Of a stretch of DNA of 64,000 bases, positions 31,341-40,979 are shown one piece after another. The translations under genes and the position numbers were made by a program. The notes under the pieces were generated by a model. That model searched no databases and was not told the origin of the DNA. It was given only the letters and a program-made list of their open reading frames with translations. The DNA comes from Guyanagaster necrorhizus (lineage: Eukaryota > Basidiomycota > Agaricomycetes > Agaricales > Physalacriaceae), in contig NW_025064939.1 of the NCBI RefSeq assembly GCF_019112545.1, forward strand, positions 9,011 to 73,010, read 5' to 3'. The first letter of the stretch is position 1, and every line of letters starts with the position of its first letter.

Positions 31341-32540
31341 CGCGAGTTGGAGGGAGGGATAAGGAGGGGGGTGTCGCTGACGGTGTGAGTGGGTGAATGG
31401 GGGAGAGGAGGAATGATTAGATCTCCCCCATTTGAATGAAAACGCTGCGATTAAGAAAGCTTCCGTGAACGTGCATTCGGATCTCCGGCCCCGGTGAGAA
31501 TTATGTAAAACGTAATCGTCCTTTTTTTCTCTTGTATTCTCTTCCCTTGCCTGGGCTTTTCCCCCTTGTACTTTTCCCCTCCCTTCCCTAGATATACTTC
31601 CGCGGAACCAAAATGCACTGATCATCATTCATCGCATCGCACTGCCCAGCCATGCACGGAGAGAGTATCTCCCAAATCCAAATCCCACCTTATCCCCATC
31701 CATCATTCCCAATTTCAATTCACCTCATGCCCACCCTCGAATCAAATCCCGTGGCGTTGTACTTTTTTCTCCCCTTACCCAACTTCCTCCGTGTGTCCCA
31801 GAACTCTATCAAACGTTGATGTGAATGAGTATGGGCCGCGTGATACCAAGTGGCGGTCTCGTCCAGTTGTAAACTATGTATTGGGTAGCGGTTACTACCT
31901 CTCCTACCTTCGTTCTACCTAACAGTCGGCGTACGACGAAAATTAATTTAAAAACCCATTAAACCCGCTTCCCACCACGCCCCGGAGTTATCACCTCAAG
32001 GCCTTCGAATAAATTCAAGCTTCTTATCCCCCCTTTGGACAGAGGTCAGATGAATGATATCATACATCCCTCTACTCACACAGATCATACGACCCGTACA
32101 GGGTAGACATTATGGTGGCGCCACGCGGGTGTTTTGCCTCCGGCTAGAACTAGGGAAGTTCTAGTTACCGGGAAGTTCGAGTCTGGGTAAGGGGGAGGGG
32201 GCATCGTCCAGAATGAGTCGGTGTGAAAGTATGAGTCATCACTGGCAACGATTCTCATCCATCATTCCAATCCAATCTCGGAAATAAGTGATCAACACCT
32301 GGCGGGAAGTTATCATATCATCCCCAAGGTTCTCAAAGTTATAATATAGCGAGCTACCGAAACCCGGGTTCAGTCTAAATCCTTCTGATTCCAAAAAGTT
32401 TTTTTGCATCTTTCCAACTTCGTATCCCCGGAATGACGCATAAATCCTCGTGGATAGAGCGGACCCCGGACATATATGCAGGGTCGCGAATATTAACGAC
32501 TAGGCTAAGCTCAGTTCGAGAGTAAGTAATTTTAAGGATT
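31341..32540. other. Upstream region of the HMG gene, no gene seen
   Basis: This is GC-normal, C/T-rich sequence on the plus strand (A/G-rich on the gene strand), typical of a fungal promoter or leader. No open frame has domain support. Promoter elements were not assigned. Confidence 0.5.
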
Positions 32541-33180
32541 TAACGAGCAAGTCTATCAGCGTACTCGATCCCCACAAAAACACCATTATCATTCTCCGAA
32601 CCCAGGAGCCCAGGAAAAGGATTCGGAAAAGACGTCACATATTTTTTCGAGCTCCGTCCTACTTTCAACTTATCGATCGATCAAAACTTTGCTTCTATGG
32701 ATGCAATCGTTAGGTCGGTAATGGGCGATTGAAGGATTCTGCCGTCATTGAAATGCAGCGGGGCGGCCGCGGGTAGGAACAATGCAAGAATTCTCATTGT
32801 CGCCCGGTTGCGTACAACAATAGTCGACATTGTTGGGGGACAATTGCATTGTAATCTCTGCGCCTATCATTGACGCCACAGGACTCCCACCCAAAGCTAG
32901 AGATTATCACATTGTTCCCCATTCTGTAGGTAGTTTTCATATTTCGTCCATTATCGATCATCCGTTAGAATGGTGTTGGGTTGGTGATATATTGCGATTG
33001 AAAGACCTTCATTAAAATGCAGCGGGGCGGGTTAGGAACAACAACGCAAGAATGCAATTTTTTTTTTCGGATTGATGAGCAGAAGGGGAAGGGAAAGACA
33101 AGTCTATCGCGGCGATCCCAACCCTGGAGCGATTCGCAATCTGGCGGAAACGACGTCAAATTCTTTTTTTTCGAGCCTCA
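32541..33180. repeat. Imperfect local repeats in the island
   Basis: A block with ATGCAGCGGGGCGG and GGAACAA...GCAAGAAT occurs at about 32748-32806 and again at 33008-33056. A second block with CAAGTCTATC...GACGTCA...TTTTTCGAGC occurs at 32548-32655 and 33098-33177. I see no protein in either. They look like old local duplications. Confidence 0.55.
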
Positions 33181-33901
33181 CTTATATGCCGTCGATTGGA
33201 TAAATGAGTAAATGAAGAGGCAGGTAGACAAGAAACCATCAAATTGTCATTGGCACGGGAACCCATTATCGCGCCCTGTCCTGGTTTTTTTTTTAGCCAA
33301 TAATAGTTTAACCATCCTTGGAGGAAAGCTTGATTAACGATTTGGATTTGGATTTCGACCCCTAACCAAATACTATACCAGTTGGTGATTCCGGGTTTTT
33401 GAGCTTAGTCGGTCCTAGCACGTGAGAGGAGGGACCACAAAGAGCCATACGTTGCTCGGAGTACGATACGCTGCGGGAACGCTAATACAACCATCACCAT
33501 CAAAAGTGGGCCTTTGTTACGTCGCAGTGCTGAACCCCAGGAGCACAAATCCCTGCAGCAAACTTCCCACATGCACACGTTGCTTCTTGACGTATGACGC
33601 ACGGCGAGTCGAGTATGCAGATTTGCGGATCCCAGCTCTCGATGATGGCGATTATGGATTTCCGGGTTTTCGTGGCTGGCGATAAGACTTGACCATTCTT
33701 TCTGACTTTTGGGATTTTCTGGGTAGCATAGCACACGGGCTCATCGTCAGTCAATTTCTGGAGAAAATCCGAGCGTGGAAGATAGGTTCGACTCCTCCTC
33801 CTAACCACGGAAATTTGTCTTTGGGTGTTTTAGTTTAGTTTATTACTGCGAAGATACTCACACAAGCTGTGTTTGGGCTAAGTACAAGGATCCCATAATG
33901 C
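33181..33901. other. Intergenic sequence with unsupported short frames
   Basis: A minus-strand frame (33808-33500, 102 residues) has a Cys-rich end but matches nothing I recognise. A plus-strand frame opposite it is equally long. I do not call a gene. Confidence 0.35.
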
Positions 33902-34360
33902 GACTCAATAGACCCGTGTGCTTTTGGACCAGCGGAGTCTTTTTACGGAGAGTTCGAAATGCCTGAACCAAAGAGTACAGGGCAAGGAACAGAAGGAGGA
34001 CGTTTCCAGGTCCAAAAAGGCTGTGGAGTCGTCGAATGAATCAGACAGAAGACTCGGAATGAAAGAACTCGGACACAGCAATCATAGAAATATTTCCCAA
34101 GGCTAACACCGACGCAAAATACAAACAGCGGCAACGCGTCGCAAAGGAGAATAGACTCAATGGACACATGTGCATTTGGAGCGTGTGGGCTGATAGGCAG
34201 CGACAAATTCGAGGAGCGGGGTCTTTACGGAGAGGTCGGAACAAAAGCCGTGTATAAGAGCACAGTGTAAGGAACAGAAGGAGAACCGTTTCCAGGTCCA
34301 TAAAAGCTGTAGAGCCGTAGAATGAATCAAGCAGAGAAGTCCAGTCAGAAGGCTTGGAAC
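33902..34360. repeat. Two-copy tandem repeat, period about 252 bp
   Basis: The units at 33902-34060 and 34154-34360 share GACTCAAT, ACGGAGAG, AAGGAACAGAAGGAG, GTTTCCAGGTCCA and GAATGAATCA in order. The second unit has about 35-40 extra bases. No conserved frame is maintained, so it is probably non-coding. Confidence 0.7.
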
Positions 34361-34608
34361 GTTAATTTAGTGGAGCCCGAAGCTGAAACTCAATGATTGT
34401 CGTCAGTGCGGTAAAGTTCAGGTACAGTGGAGACCAGTCTTTTTTTAAGTAGCGAGGAACAAATTACGAGCTGCCTACCAACAGGCACATTGACCGTGCA
34501 TTGTCGTTGGCAGTGCGTTGTGAAATTTGATTTGATCGCCGGTCTTGTACTCATCCATCAATGTTCAATACATGCTTATCTAGTTAGTAGTGACTAGAAC
34601 AGTAACAG

Positions 34609-34687
34609 TTTCCGGTAGCACATTAGATACTGTCATGTGCAAATACTTCGTTTCGCACGAAAGCTGGGTTCGACTCCCAGCTGGAAA
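34609..34687 (+). repeat. tRNA-like module with perfect B box
   Basis: Acceptor-like TTTCCGG/CTGGAAA (7 pairs with one G-U) and a perfect T arm CTGGG-TTCGACT-CCCAG enclose a shortened, non-canonical D and anticodon region. The B box GGTTCGACTCC (34667-34677) matches the TFIIIC consensus. It retains CpG. Confidence 0.5.
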
Positions 34688-34755
34688 CTTTCGAGACTAG
34701 TGATTCATCCATTTTTTAGATAAGGCTGCTCCCTTTTTGCTAGACATTCTGATGT

Positions 34756-35067
34756 TCAAGTGTTTTCTTGTGAACAGTGAACATTGCTGTTCAGATGGAA
34801 ACAAATCTGGATCTGGGGGACATGCGGTACCATCCAAAATATGGTGGTGTCCTGCTCGCTGAAAGTCATGGAGTCCCACAAGATATATTGATCTTTCCCG
34901 GATGACTTTTGTTTCTCCGCCCTCTCACGTGCACGATGAATGGTTTCATCATAATAGGCACTCTTGATTTTTTTGTTTGCCGTTCTTGCTTGCCAGACCA
35001 AAACTAGTTGACCCTTGTTCTCCTGTGGCGCCCTTGATCTAAGTAAAGCATGCCTATTCATCGACAC
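34756..35067 (-). CDS. Hypothetical small ORF, unsupported
   Basis: This is a 103-residue frame with a charged middle (ETIHRARERAEKQKSSGK) and no signal, membrane segment or known domain. It lies alone in the island beside a tRNA-like module. It may be an exon of an unresolved gene or chance. Nothing else supports it. Confidence 0.15.
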   Translation of the reverse strand: MSMNRHALLRSRAPQENKGQLVLVWQARTANKKIKSAYYDETIHRARERAEKQKSSGKDQYILWDSMTFSEQDTTIFWMVPHVPQIQICFHLNSNVHCSQENT

Positions 35068-37067
35068 TACTGAAATCTCTCTGGAAAAGATATATCACAT
35101 CGCCCCTGGGCCTGGTTGTTTGTCCTGCGATGACAGAAGCTACACTTCATTTCTTATCTCCAAGCGCCGTGCAGGATACGAACATTTCTCTGCAGCCTGG
35201 TGAAAAATAAAAAGAAGATGCTTTCTATCACCCACGAAGCTACCGCATGCAGCGTTGTCCCATCATACCACTGACCTACTAGGCAGTTGTGGACACACCA
35301 AATCTAAATCTTGGTATCAGCAAATGCGGTCTTGTCCGTAGGATCGACGGTAAGGGGCCAGGCGAACCACGGAGCACGGAGCAAAGAAACGCCAGTTTCT
35401 CGTCCATATCAAGACAAGAACCGGATTAAGCGGCCCGCATGCCAGCTTCAACTTCAAGCATGGCCGATGGTATCTTCCTCCATCCGGGTGATCAAATGCA
35501 TGCTCTTCCCATTAGTAGTCGTAGTGTGATACGGGGTACGCCCTGATTCCTTTCAGGATTCCGGATTCAAAGTTGACAGAGTTTATCCCTAGCGCATCAT
35601 TCCTCTCGAGCAATGTCAGGGACCTTAGTCGTCGTTACTTGCAAACTAGTATTCTTGTTTTTGTTTGGTTTTTCGTGAATCAAACATTTCTCGGTATCTC
35701 TTCTTCATGACCCTCAACATCTTCTTGTGAAAGAAAATGAATTCGACCACGACGTCAGCTTTGGCAGAACGATGGTTCCGCAGGCAGCCAGGAAAAATTC
35801 ACGACATAGTGATTGGCAGTGGCACTGTCATGGCACACACACAAAAAAAAAAGAATCGCGCGGGGTGATAGTAGGGATGACTGATCGATCAATAGTGACG
35901 ACATACCCAAGGGTCTGTCGGCATGAAGAGGAGGAAACCAACGAGGGAATAGGTAGATTATGTCATCGGGAGGCGGCGTTCACGTGCGAGAAGATGGAAA
36001 AGATGGACCCAACGAGGGATTAGAGGACGGGGCAGAGGGTTTTGAGAAGAATTACTAGCTAGAATGAACGACATCGGAAAGGGGTAAAGAGAATGTGGAT
36101 TACATATCTGCTGATCGAACCAGTGATGGCATCGGGCAGACAGAGGTGTCCGTGGCCACACAAACAGAATGGGGTCCTCGTGAATAAGAAAGCGGAAGTG
36201 TCGGATTATCGGCGTCGAGTGCAGGTCTCTCTCTGGATGATCTTCTCTTTTTGAAGTTTTTCGGAATGAGCCAAGGTTGAGTGATGCTTCTGCGGATCAT
36301 CGGAGTATTTTCTTGTGAAAGAATCCCTCTCAAAATTGAAAACATGAGGCGTTAATATTCGGAAGATTCCACGTAATTGAACGCGAGCTCGCACGGGGAC
36401 CAATAATTAAGAAGACAGTGTCAATGTCGATGGTCGGGTAGCGAGCAGAACAAGAGCAAAGTACAAGGGGCGGTATTAGAAGAGAATACAGTGCCGTAGT
36501 AACTAGTGATTGGCGGTAACGTTGTGTAGATTTTGCCGTTTGAGAAGTCTGGGACTCGCAGAAACCTTGCATGCTGTGATTGATTTAAACCCACCGGGGT
36601 CTTTCATATGACAAAGAAAGAAAAGGCATGTGGAGTGAATTGAGAGAGAAATCTTGTCGGGAGAATAGTAATTTACTGCGATATTAAAACAAGAAAGAGG
36701 AAGGAATGGGGCTAAGTGGGACCTCGTGGACCCAATGGATGCAGGATGACTGGAACCGGAGCTTCGTTCTTATCGTTTGGTATCCTCGATCGATCGCTTT
36801 GGAAGAATGGCGGTGGTGAGTAGACTTTTTATCCCCACACTGTGCCGAGTTCAAGAGGAGAACCTAGGACATAAAAGGGAGGATGAAGAATGTATTGTAT
36901 CCTAGAAAACAGTACAGTTTCATGAAATATTTCAGTGTGAGAAGCACTATGAAATGCAATCTTCATATTTATCCTGGGTTATTACTTGGACTTTCTGGTC
37001 TGAGATGACTGTGGATGCTCACAATAAACCTTCTTATTTGGTAAGCATTGTCTAGTTGACTTGTATA

Positions 37068-37138
37068 AATTCAGGTAGTATATCAGTTGGTACACATACT
37101 GCCATTGATAAAGCTGGGTTTGACTCCAGCCCAGAGTT
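37068..37138 (+). repeat. tRNA-like module (degenerate)
   Basis: D-arm-like GTAGTATATCAGTTGGTAC and the B box GGTTTGACTCC in GCTGGGTTTGACTCCAGC. It lies about 220 bp outside the right CpG edge of the HMG island. The matching place in copy 2 is 58833-58899. Confidence 0.55.
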
Positions 37139-37479
37139 TAATTAATGATCTTGGCATCTTTGGCCATCTGGGGTAATTGATGACACCAATCCAGCTTAAA
37201 GATGTCCTTCAGCATTAATAAGAAAGACCAGGTGGTCTGAAAATTAACATAGGAAATTCCAGTGCATTTCACTGTTCAGATTGACTCACACAGAGAGCAA
37301 AGATAACTAGTTGTTTTGGTATTGTCAGAGTTCTTGATTGATTCCAGGTAGAACAAAGAAGAGGAAAGTTACCATGAGTAAGGAATCAGTGAGTGGAATT
37401 AGTTTGACAGTCAATTTTCCAGGTGCATTGATAATTGTAAATCAATTACTAGGATAAATTTCCACAATGGCATTATGGA

Positions 37480-37986
37480 TATCAGATATCTGCTGATAAC
37501 TGATTGGGAGCATGAGTCAACATATGCCTGCTCTTGGCCTTCTTGGTCTTCATTTGTACTTTCTTCTATCTTCTTCTTTATCCCTGCAGATACTAGAATA
37601 TAATGGAACATTGTAGAATATGAATGAGTCAAAATCTCTTGTATATAAACTCTGTCCACACTATTGTATTTTCAGCTATCAACTCACCTTTCAACATCCA
37701 CAGTCCTTCTGTGAACATAAGTGATGAAGATCATTTACATCTGATGCTTGCCATTTCACTTGCTTGCTGACTACACTTAGCACTTATCAGAATCCCCATC
37801 AGTTATGTTTAGCACTTCATGACACCCTCATTAATTGCACTTAGTGCTTCTTAACAACTCATAGATCCCTCTTAGTAATCAGCACTTGACTTTGGATATT
37901 CTCACTTCAGATCATACTTTTCTTTGAGTATTTATCTACTCATATATTAGCTTGACTACTCATATTCTTAATAAATAGACTTGACA
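37480..37986 (+). mobile_element. LTR F
   Basis: It runs from TATCAGATATCTG to AGACTTGACA with a TATATAAAC box near 37641. The equivalent site near 59235 is empty, so this is an insertion made after the segment had been duplicated, or one lost in the other copy. The same insertion is at 18293. Confidence 0.55.
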
Positions 37987-38372
37987 AGATAGAGATAATG
38001 AGTAGAGCACTCTAGGATGATCACAAGTGAGCCTCTGAGAGCCAAGATCAAAACTCTTGTCTGGAAATTTAGTGTAAACAGCAGAAGAGAATACAGTATG
38101 TCCTCAAAGTCCCTCTGAATGGTTGCTTACAAGCTTCTTAGACAATAAATTGAAGAAAGCAATAAAGATGCAAATGATGGTGATTATGATTTATATGTAT
38201 TTTTCTGATCTATTTTGGCTTTTTCAAGAATGTCCTTTCTTTGACACTTGTGACCCTCTTGCTCTCTTGTATGGTCTAAAATCTTCATGTCTTTCTACTG
38301 ATGAGTCACACTAGTTTTTCCATTCACAACTTTCTTTGCCAATATTTAGTTTGACATAGTGAAAACCTATAA

Positions 38373-38467
38373 TCTCTGGTAGTGTATTGGTTAGGACACA
38401 TGCATATCATGGAATTTCTGTCACATTGAGTTCCATGTGGAAGATTGGTTCAACTCCCAGCCAGAGA
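38373..38467 (+). repeat. tRNA-like module (degenerate)
   Basis: TCTCTGG/CCAGAGA acceptor (7 pairs) with D-arm-like TAGTGTATTGGTTAGGACAC and the B box GGTTCAACTCC. CpGs of the 27564-27653 copy are TG or CA here. Confidence 0.55.
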
Positions 38468-38509
38468 GTTAAGTTGTTTCAAGATTCTGTTTTGGATAAG
38501 CCACCTGCT

Positions 38510-39245
38510 CATAGATTCACAAGTAGAACTAGTGGAAAGACACAAAAAGCAATAATGATACAGAATATCTGAATGCTAGCCTAGCATATCACAGCACTAT
38601 AGTTATAATAGAAAACAGGAGAGGAATTTGGAGTGACTTGTTAGAAGGAATTATAATCTCTGGTTATATATTAGTTAGTACATGTGTCTGTTATTTGATA
38701 TGCATGATTGAATGTATGAAAGCTGAATTCAATTCCCAGCTACAGAGTTTGCTGCTATGTTATATCATTTTTTACCAGTTTGCATCAAGCTTGATTTCAA
38801 TTTCATTTCCCAATAGCTTTTTTGCTGTTGAAAGAAACAACAGTGTAGATGTGCAAGAGAAGTATGTGTGGATGCACCAGAGAAAAGTATTGATTCTCTT
38901 GCAAACTGATTAAAAAAATATGGTGGATCTGAGGCTGTACTGAGAGAGGTGTCTGCTGATGATGGCAAAAGAAAATGAAGAGATCTAAATGTGGAGTGTA
39001 TAACAGACTCTGGTACAATGTGAGAGTTAGAACATTGATAAGATGTGATTGTTGAGCAATAATTAACTGTATATATTATTACCAAACTTTCATTTATATA
39101 GAGATCAGAATAAGAATTTCAGTTGTGAGAAATAAGAATGGCAAAAATTATAGTATATGGAAGGTCAAACTGATTGAACAAAAGAGATACAGTAGTAGTG
39201 AATGAATATCATATTAGAGAAAAGTACAAAGATGCAATCAGCAGT
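38510..39245. repeat. Right inverted-repeat arm of the HMG island
   Basis: It is the reverse-complement partner of 27100-27770. Pairs include GCTGTGA (38601), the tRNA-like module (38657-38746), CATCAAGCTTGATTTCAATTT (38783) and CAGTAGTAGTGAATGAATA (39191-39209). All CpGs present in the left arm are lost here. Confidence 0.75.
38657..38746 (+). repeat. tRNA-like module of the right arm (degenerate)
   Basis: The acceptor TCTCTGG is kept; the 3' strand reads CTACAGA. The B box is weakened to ATTCAATTCCC. It is the mirror partner of the copy at 27564-27653. Confidence 0.5.
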
Positions 39246-39253
39246 ATTAATAT

Positions 39254-39370
39254 TATGATTTTTCCAGTTATCTTATCTTATCAAGTGTCTATCTAATCCT
39301 ATTATAGGTGCTTATCATCATATCTATCTGATCAGACCAGTAACCATGTCTGTACCAGACTGCTTGCACC
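39254..39370 (+). repeat. Truncated 5' end of a type C LTR
   Basis: TATTATGATTTTTCC... matches the first 110-120 bases of the LTR at 52286-52739, then breaks off directly into minus-strand RT sequence of E3. Confidence 0.65.
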
Positions 39371-40823
39371 ATTGTTCTTTGTCAGTTCAGGCCACTCTAT
39401 CACTCCAGCTATTTTGACTGGATCCATCCATATGCTCCCTTTGCTAATAATAACTCCTAGGTATTCAGTCTCCAAGACTTCAAACTCGCACTTCTTGGTC
39501 TTGAGGAACAGCTTGTGTTTCCTCATTAGCTCAAGCACTTGCCATACCAGCTGTCAGTGTTCCTCTTAGTCTTTAGACATGATTAATATGTCATTTAAAT
39601 AGATTGTTACCTTCTCTGTGGCAATGAGGTCTTTAAAAATGTCATTCATTATTCACTGGAAGGTCACCAGAGAATTTGTTAGACCAAAGAACATGACAGT
39701 TGGTTCAAACAGCCCTCAATTTGGGTGGAATGCTGCCTTCCATTCATCCCCTTCTTTGATTCATACATTATTGTACCCCCATCAAATGTCGAGTTTAATG
39801 TAGTAGTGGACACCCTGGAGCTTGTCTATGAGTTCTGAAATGAGTGGTAGGGGGTATTGGTTTTTGATAGTCCTGTACTGGTTGAAGTTTTCTGTCCTTC
39901 TTTTTTATGAAGAAGAAGGGGGAGGCCATCAGCAATTTGGATGGTTGAATCCATCCACTGGTGAGGTTCTCATTGATAAACTTGTGAAGTTTGTCCTGTT
40001 CATGATGTCCAAGAGGATAGACTTTGCAATCAAGGTTCACATTGGCATTTGGTATTAGCTTGATAGTGTGATCCCAGGGCTTCAGGTTAGAAAGTTCATC
40101 AAAATTCTCCTTCTTGAATAGATTGTGGTAGTCCCTTGCTCATTCAGATACCATCTCCTCAAATGTCCTCCCTTCTTTCTTCTGGTTAGCCTTGGCTGCC
40201 AAATCATTGGCATGGTGGACTGCTCATAATCATAGCACAGGATCTAAGTTGACAGCAAGAATCATCTCACTATTGGTCATCTCCTCATCCTACTGATCTT
40301 CTGGGTCACTATCTGGGAGCATAAATAGAACCTTTCAACAGTGGCAGTGGGCAAAAGTAATACACTCAGTTTTTCAATTAATGAATGGGTTATGTCATAT
40401 TAGCCAGTCATGTCTCAGAAACAATTCCTTGGTTTTTAGTTCAGTGACAGTGAGGCCAATCCTCTCCAAGTGGTCTCTGATGGTTAATTGGAGTTCTACA
40501 AACTCAGTGATTGATCTGGCCTGATTTTTTATACTATCAGTGTTGTAGACTGGAATGGGCATGGGCATGGCCTTAGTGGAGAGTTGATGCTCCTCAATGA
40601 AGGCCTGGTTAATTGAGCTTTCAGTATAGCCACTGTTGATCAGGGCAGTGACCATAAAGGTTGCATAGTTTGTAAGCATCTGTATTTGAGCCATTGTCAT
40701 GAGGTCCTGCTCAGGCATCTTCTGCTGTTGGATAAATTTCTTTGGTGCTTGTAACTCATCCAACCACTCTAGAACCTTCTCCTGCTCTGCCTTTGATATC
40801 TCTTTTATCAATTTGGCATTCAT
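39371..40823 (-). pseudogene. pol: E3 pol remnant: protease and RT
   Basis: The RT part has CEFEVLETEYLGVIISKGSI (39400-39500) and, near 39590-39610, YLND where YLDD is expected. The RT N-terminus is at 39795-40040 with SPFFFIKKKDRKLQPVQDY. The protease (40395-40823) reads LINSGYTESS with Asn in place of the catalytic Asp. It would have acted as polyprotein protease and reverse transcriptase; both active sites are changed. Confidence 0.8.
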
Positions 40824-40979
40824 CTTGCCAGTCCTGATTCAATGGATCCAGGTTCACAGGATGGCTTTGGCTTCCTCCTTTGTTCATGCTTCACTGATGG
40901 CCTGCCAAGTCCATTTGGTCTTGAATGGCTTCAGCCAGCTGGTGGGGGTCTCTCCCCCTGTTTGGCTCATAGGCAGTTG

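Larger units (their letters stand above)
35836..38480. repeat. Segmental duplication, copy 1 (left half CpG-normal)
   Basis: It is colinear with 57477-59970. Anchors include AAAAGATGGA.CCAA (36000), TTTTGAGAAGAATTACTAGCTA (36039-36060), GACCAATAATTAAGAA (36397-36412) and CATATGACAAAGAAAG (36606-36622). Up to about 36850 this copy is rich in CpG; beyond it the copy is CpG-free like its surroundings. I see no gene in it. Confidence 0.85.

Noticed and set aside
30320..31388. Long plus-strand frames opposite the HMG gene
   Set aside because: They are antisense shadows of a strongly supported two-exon gene.
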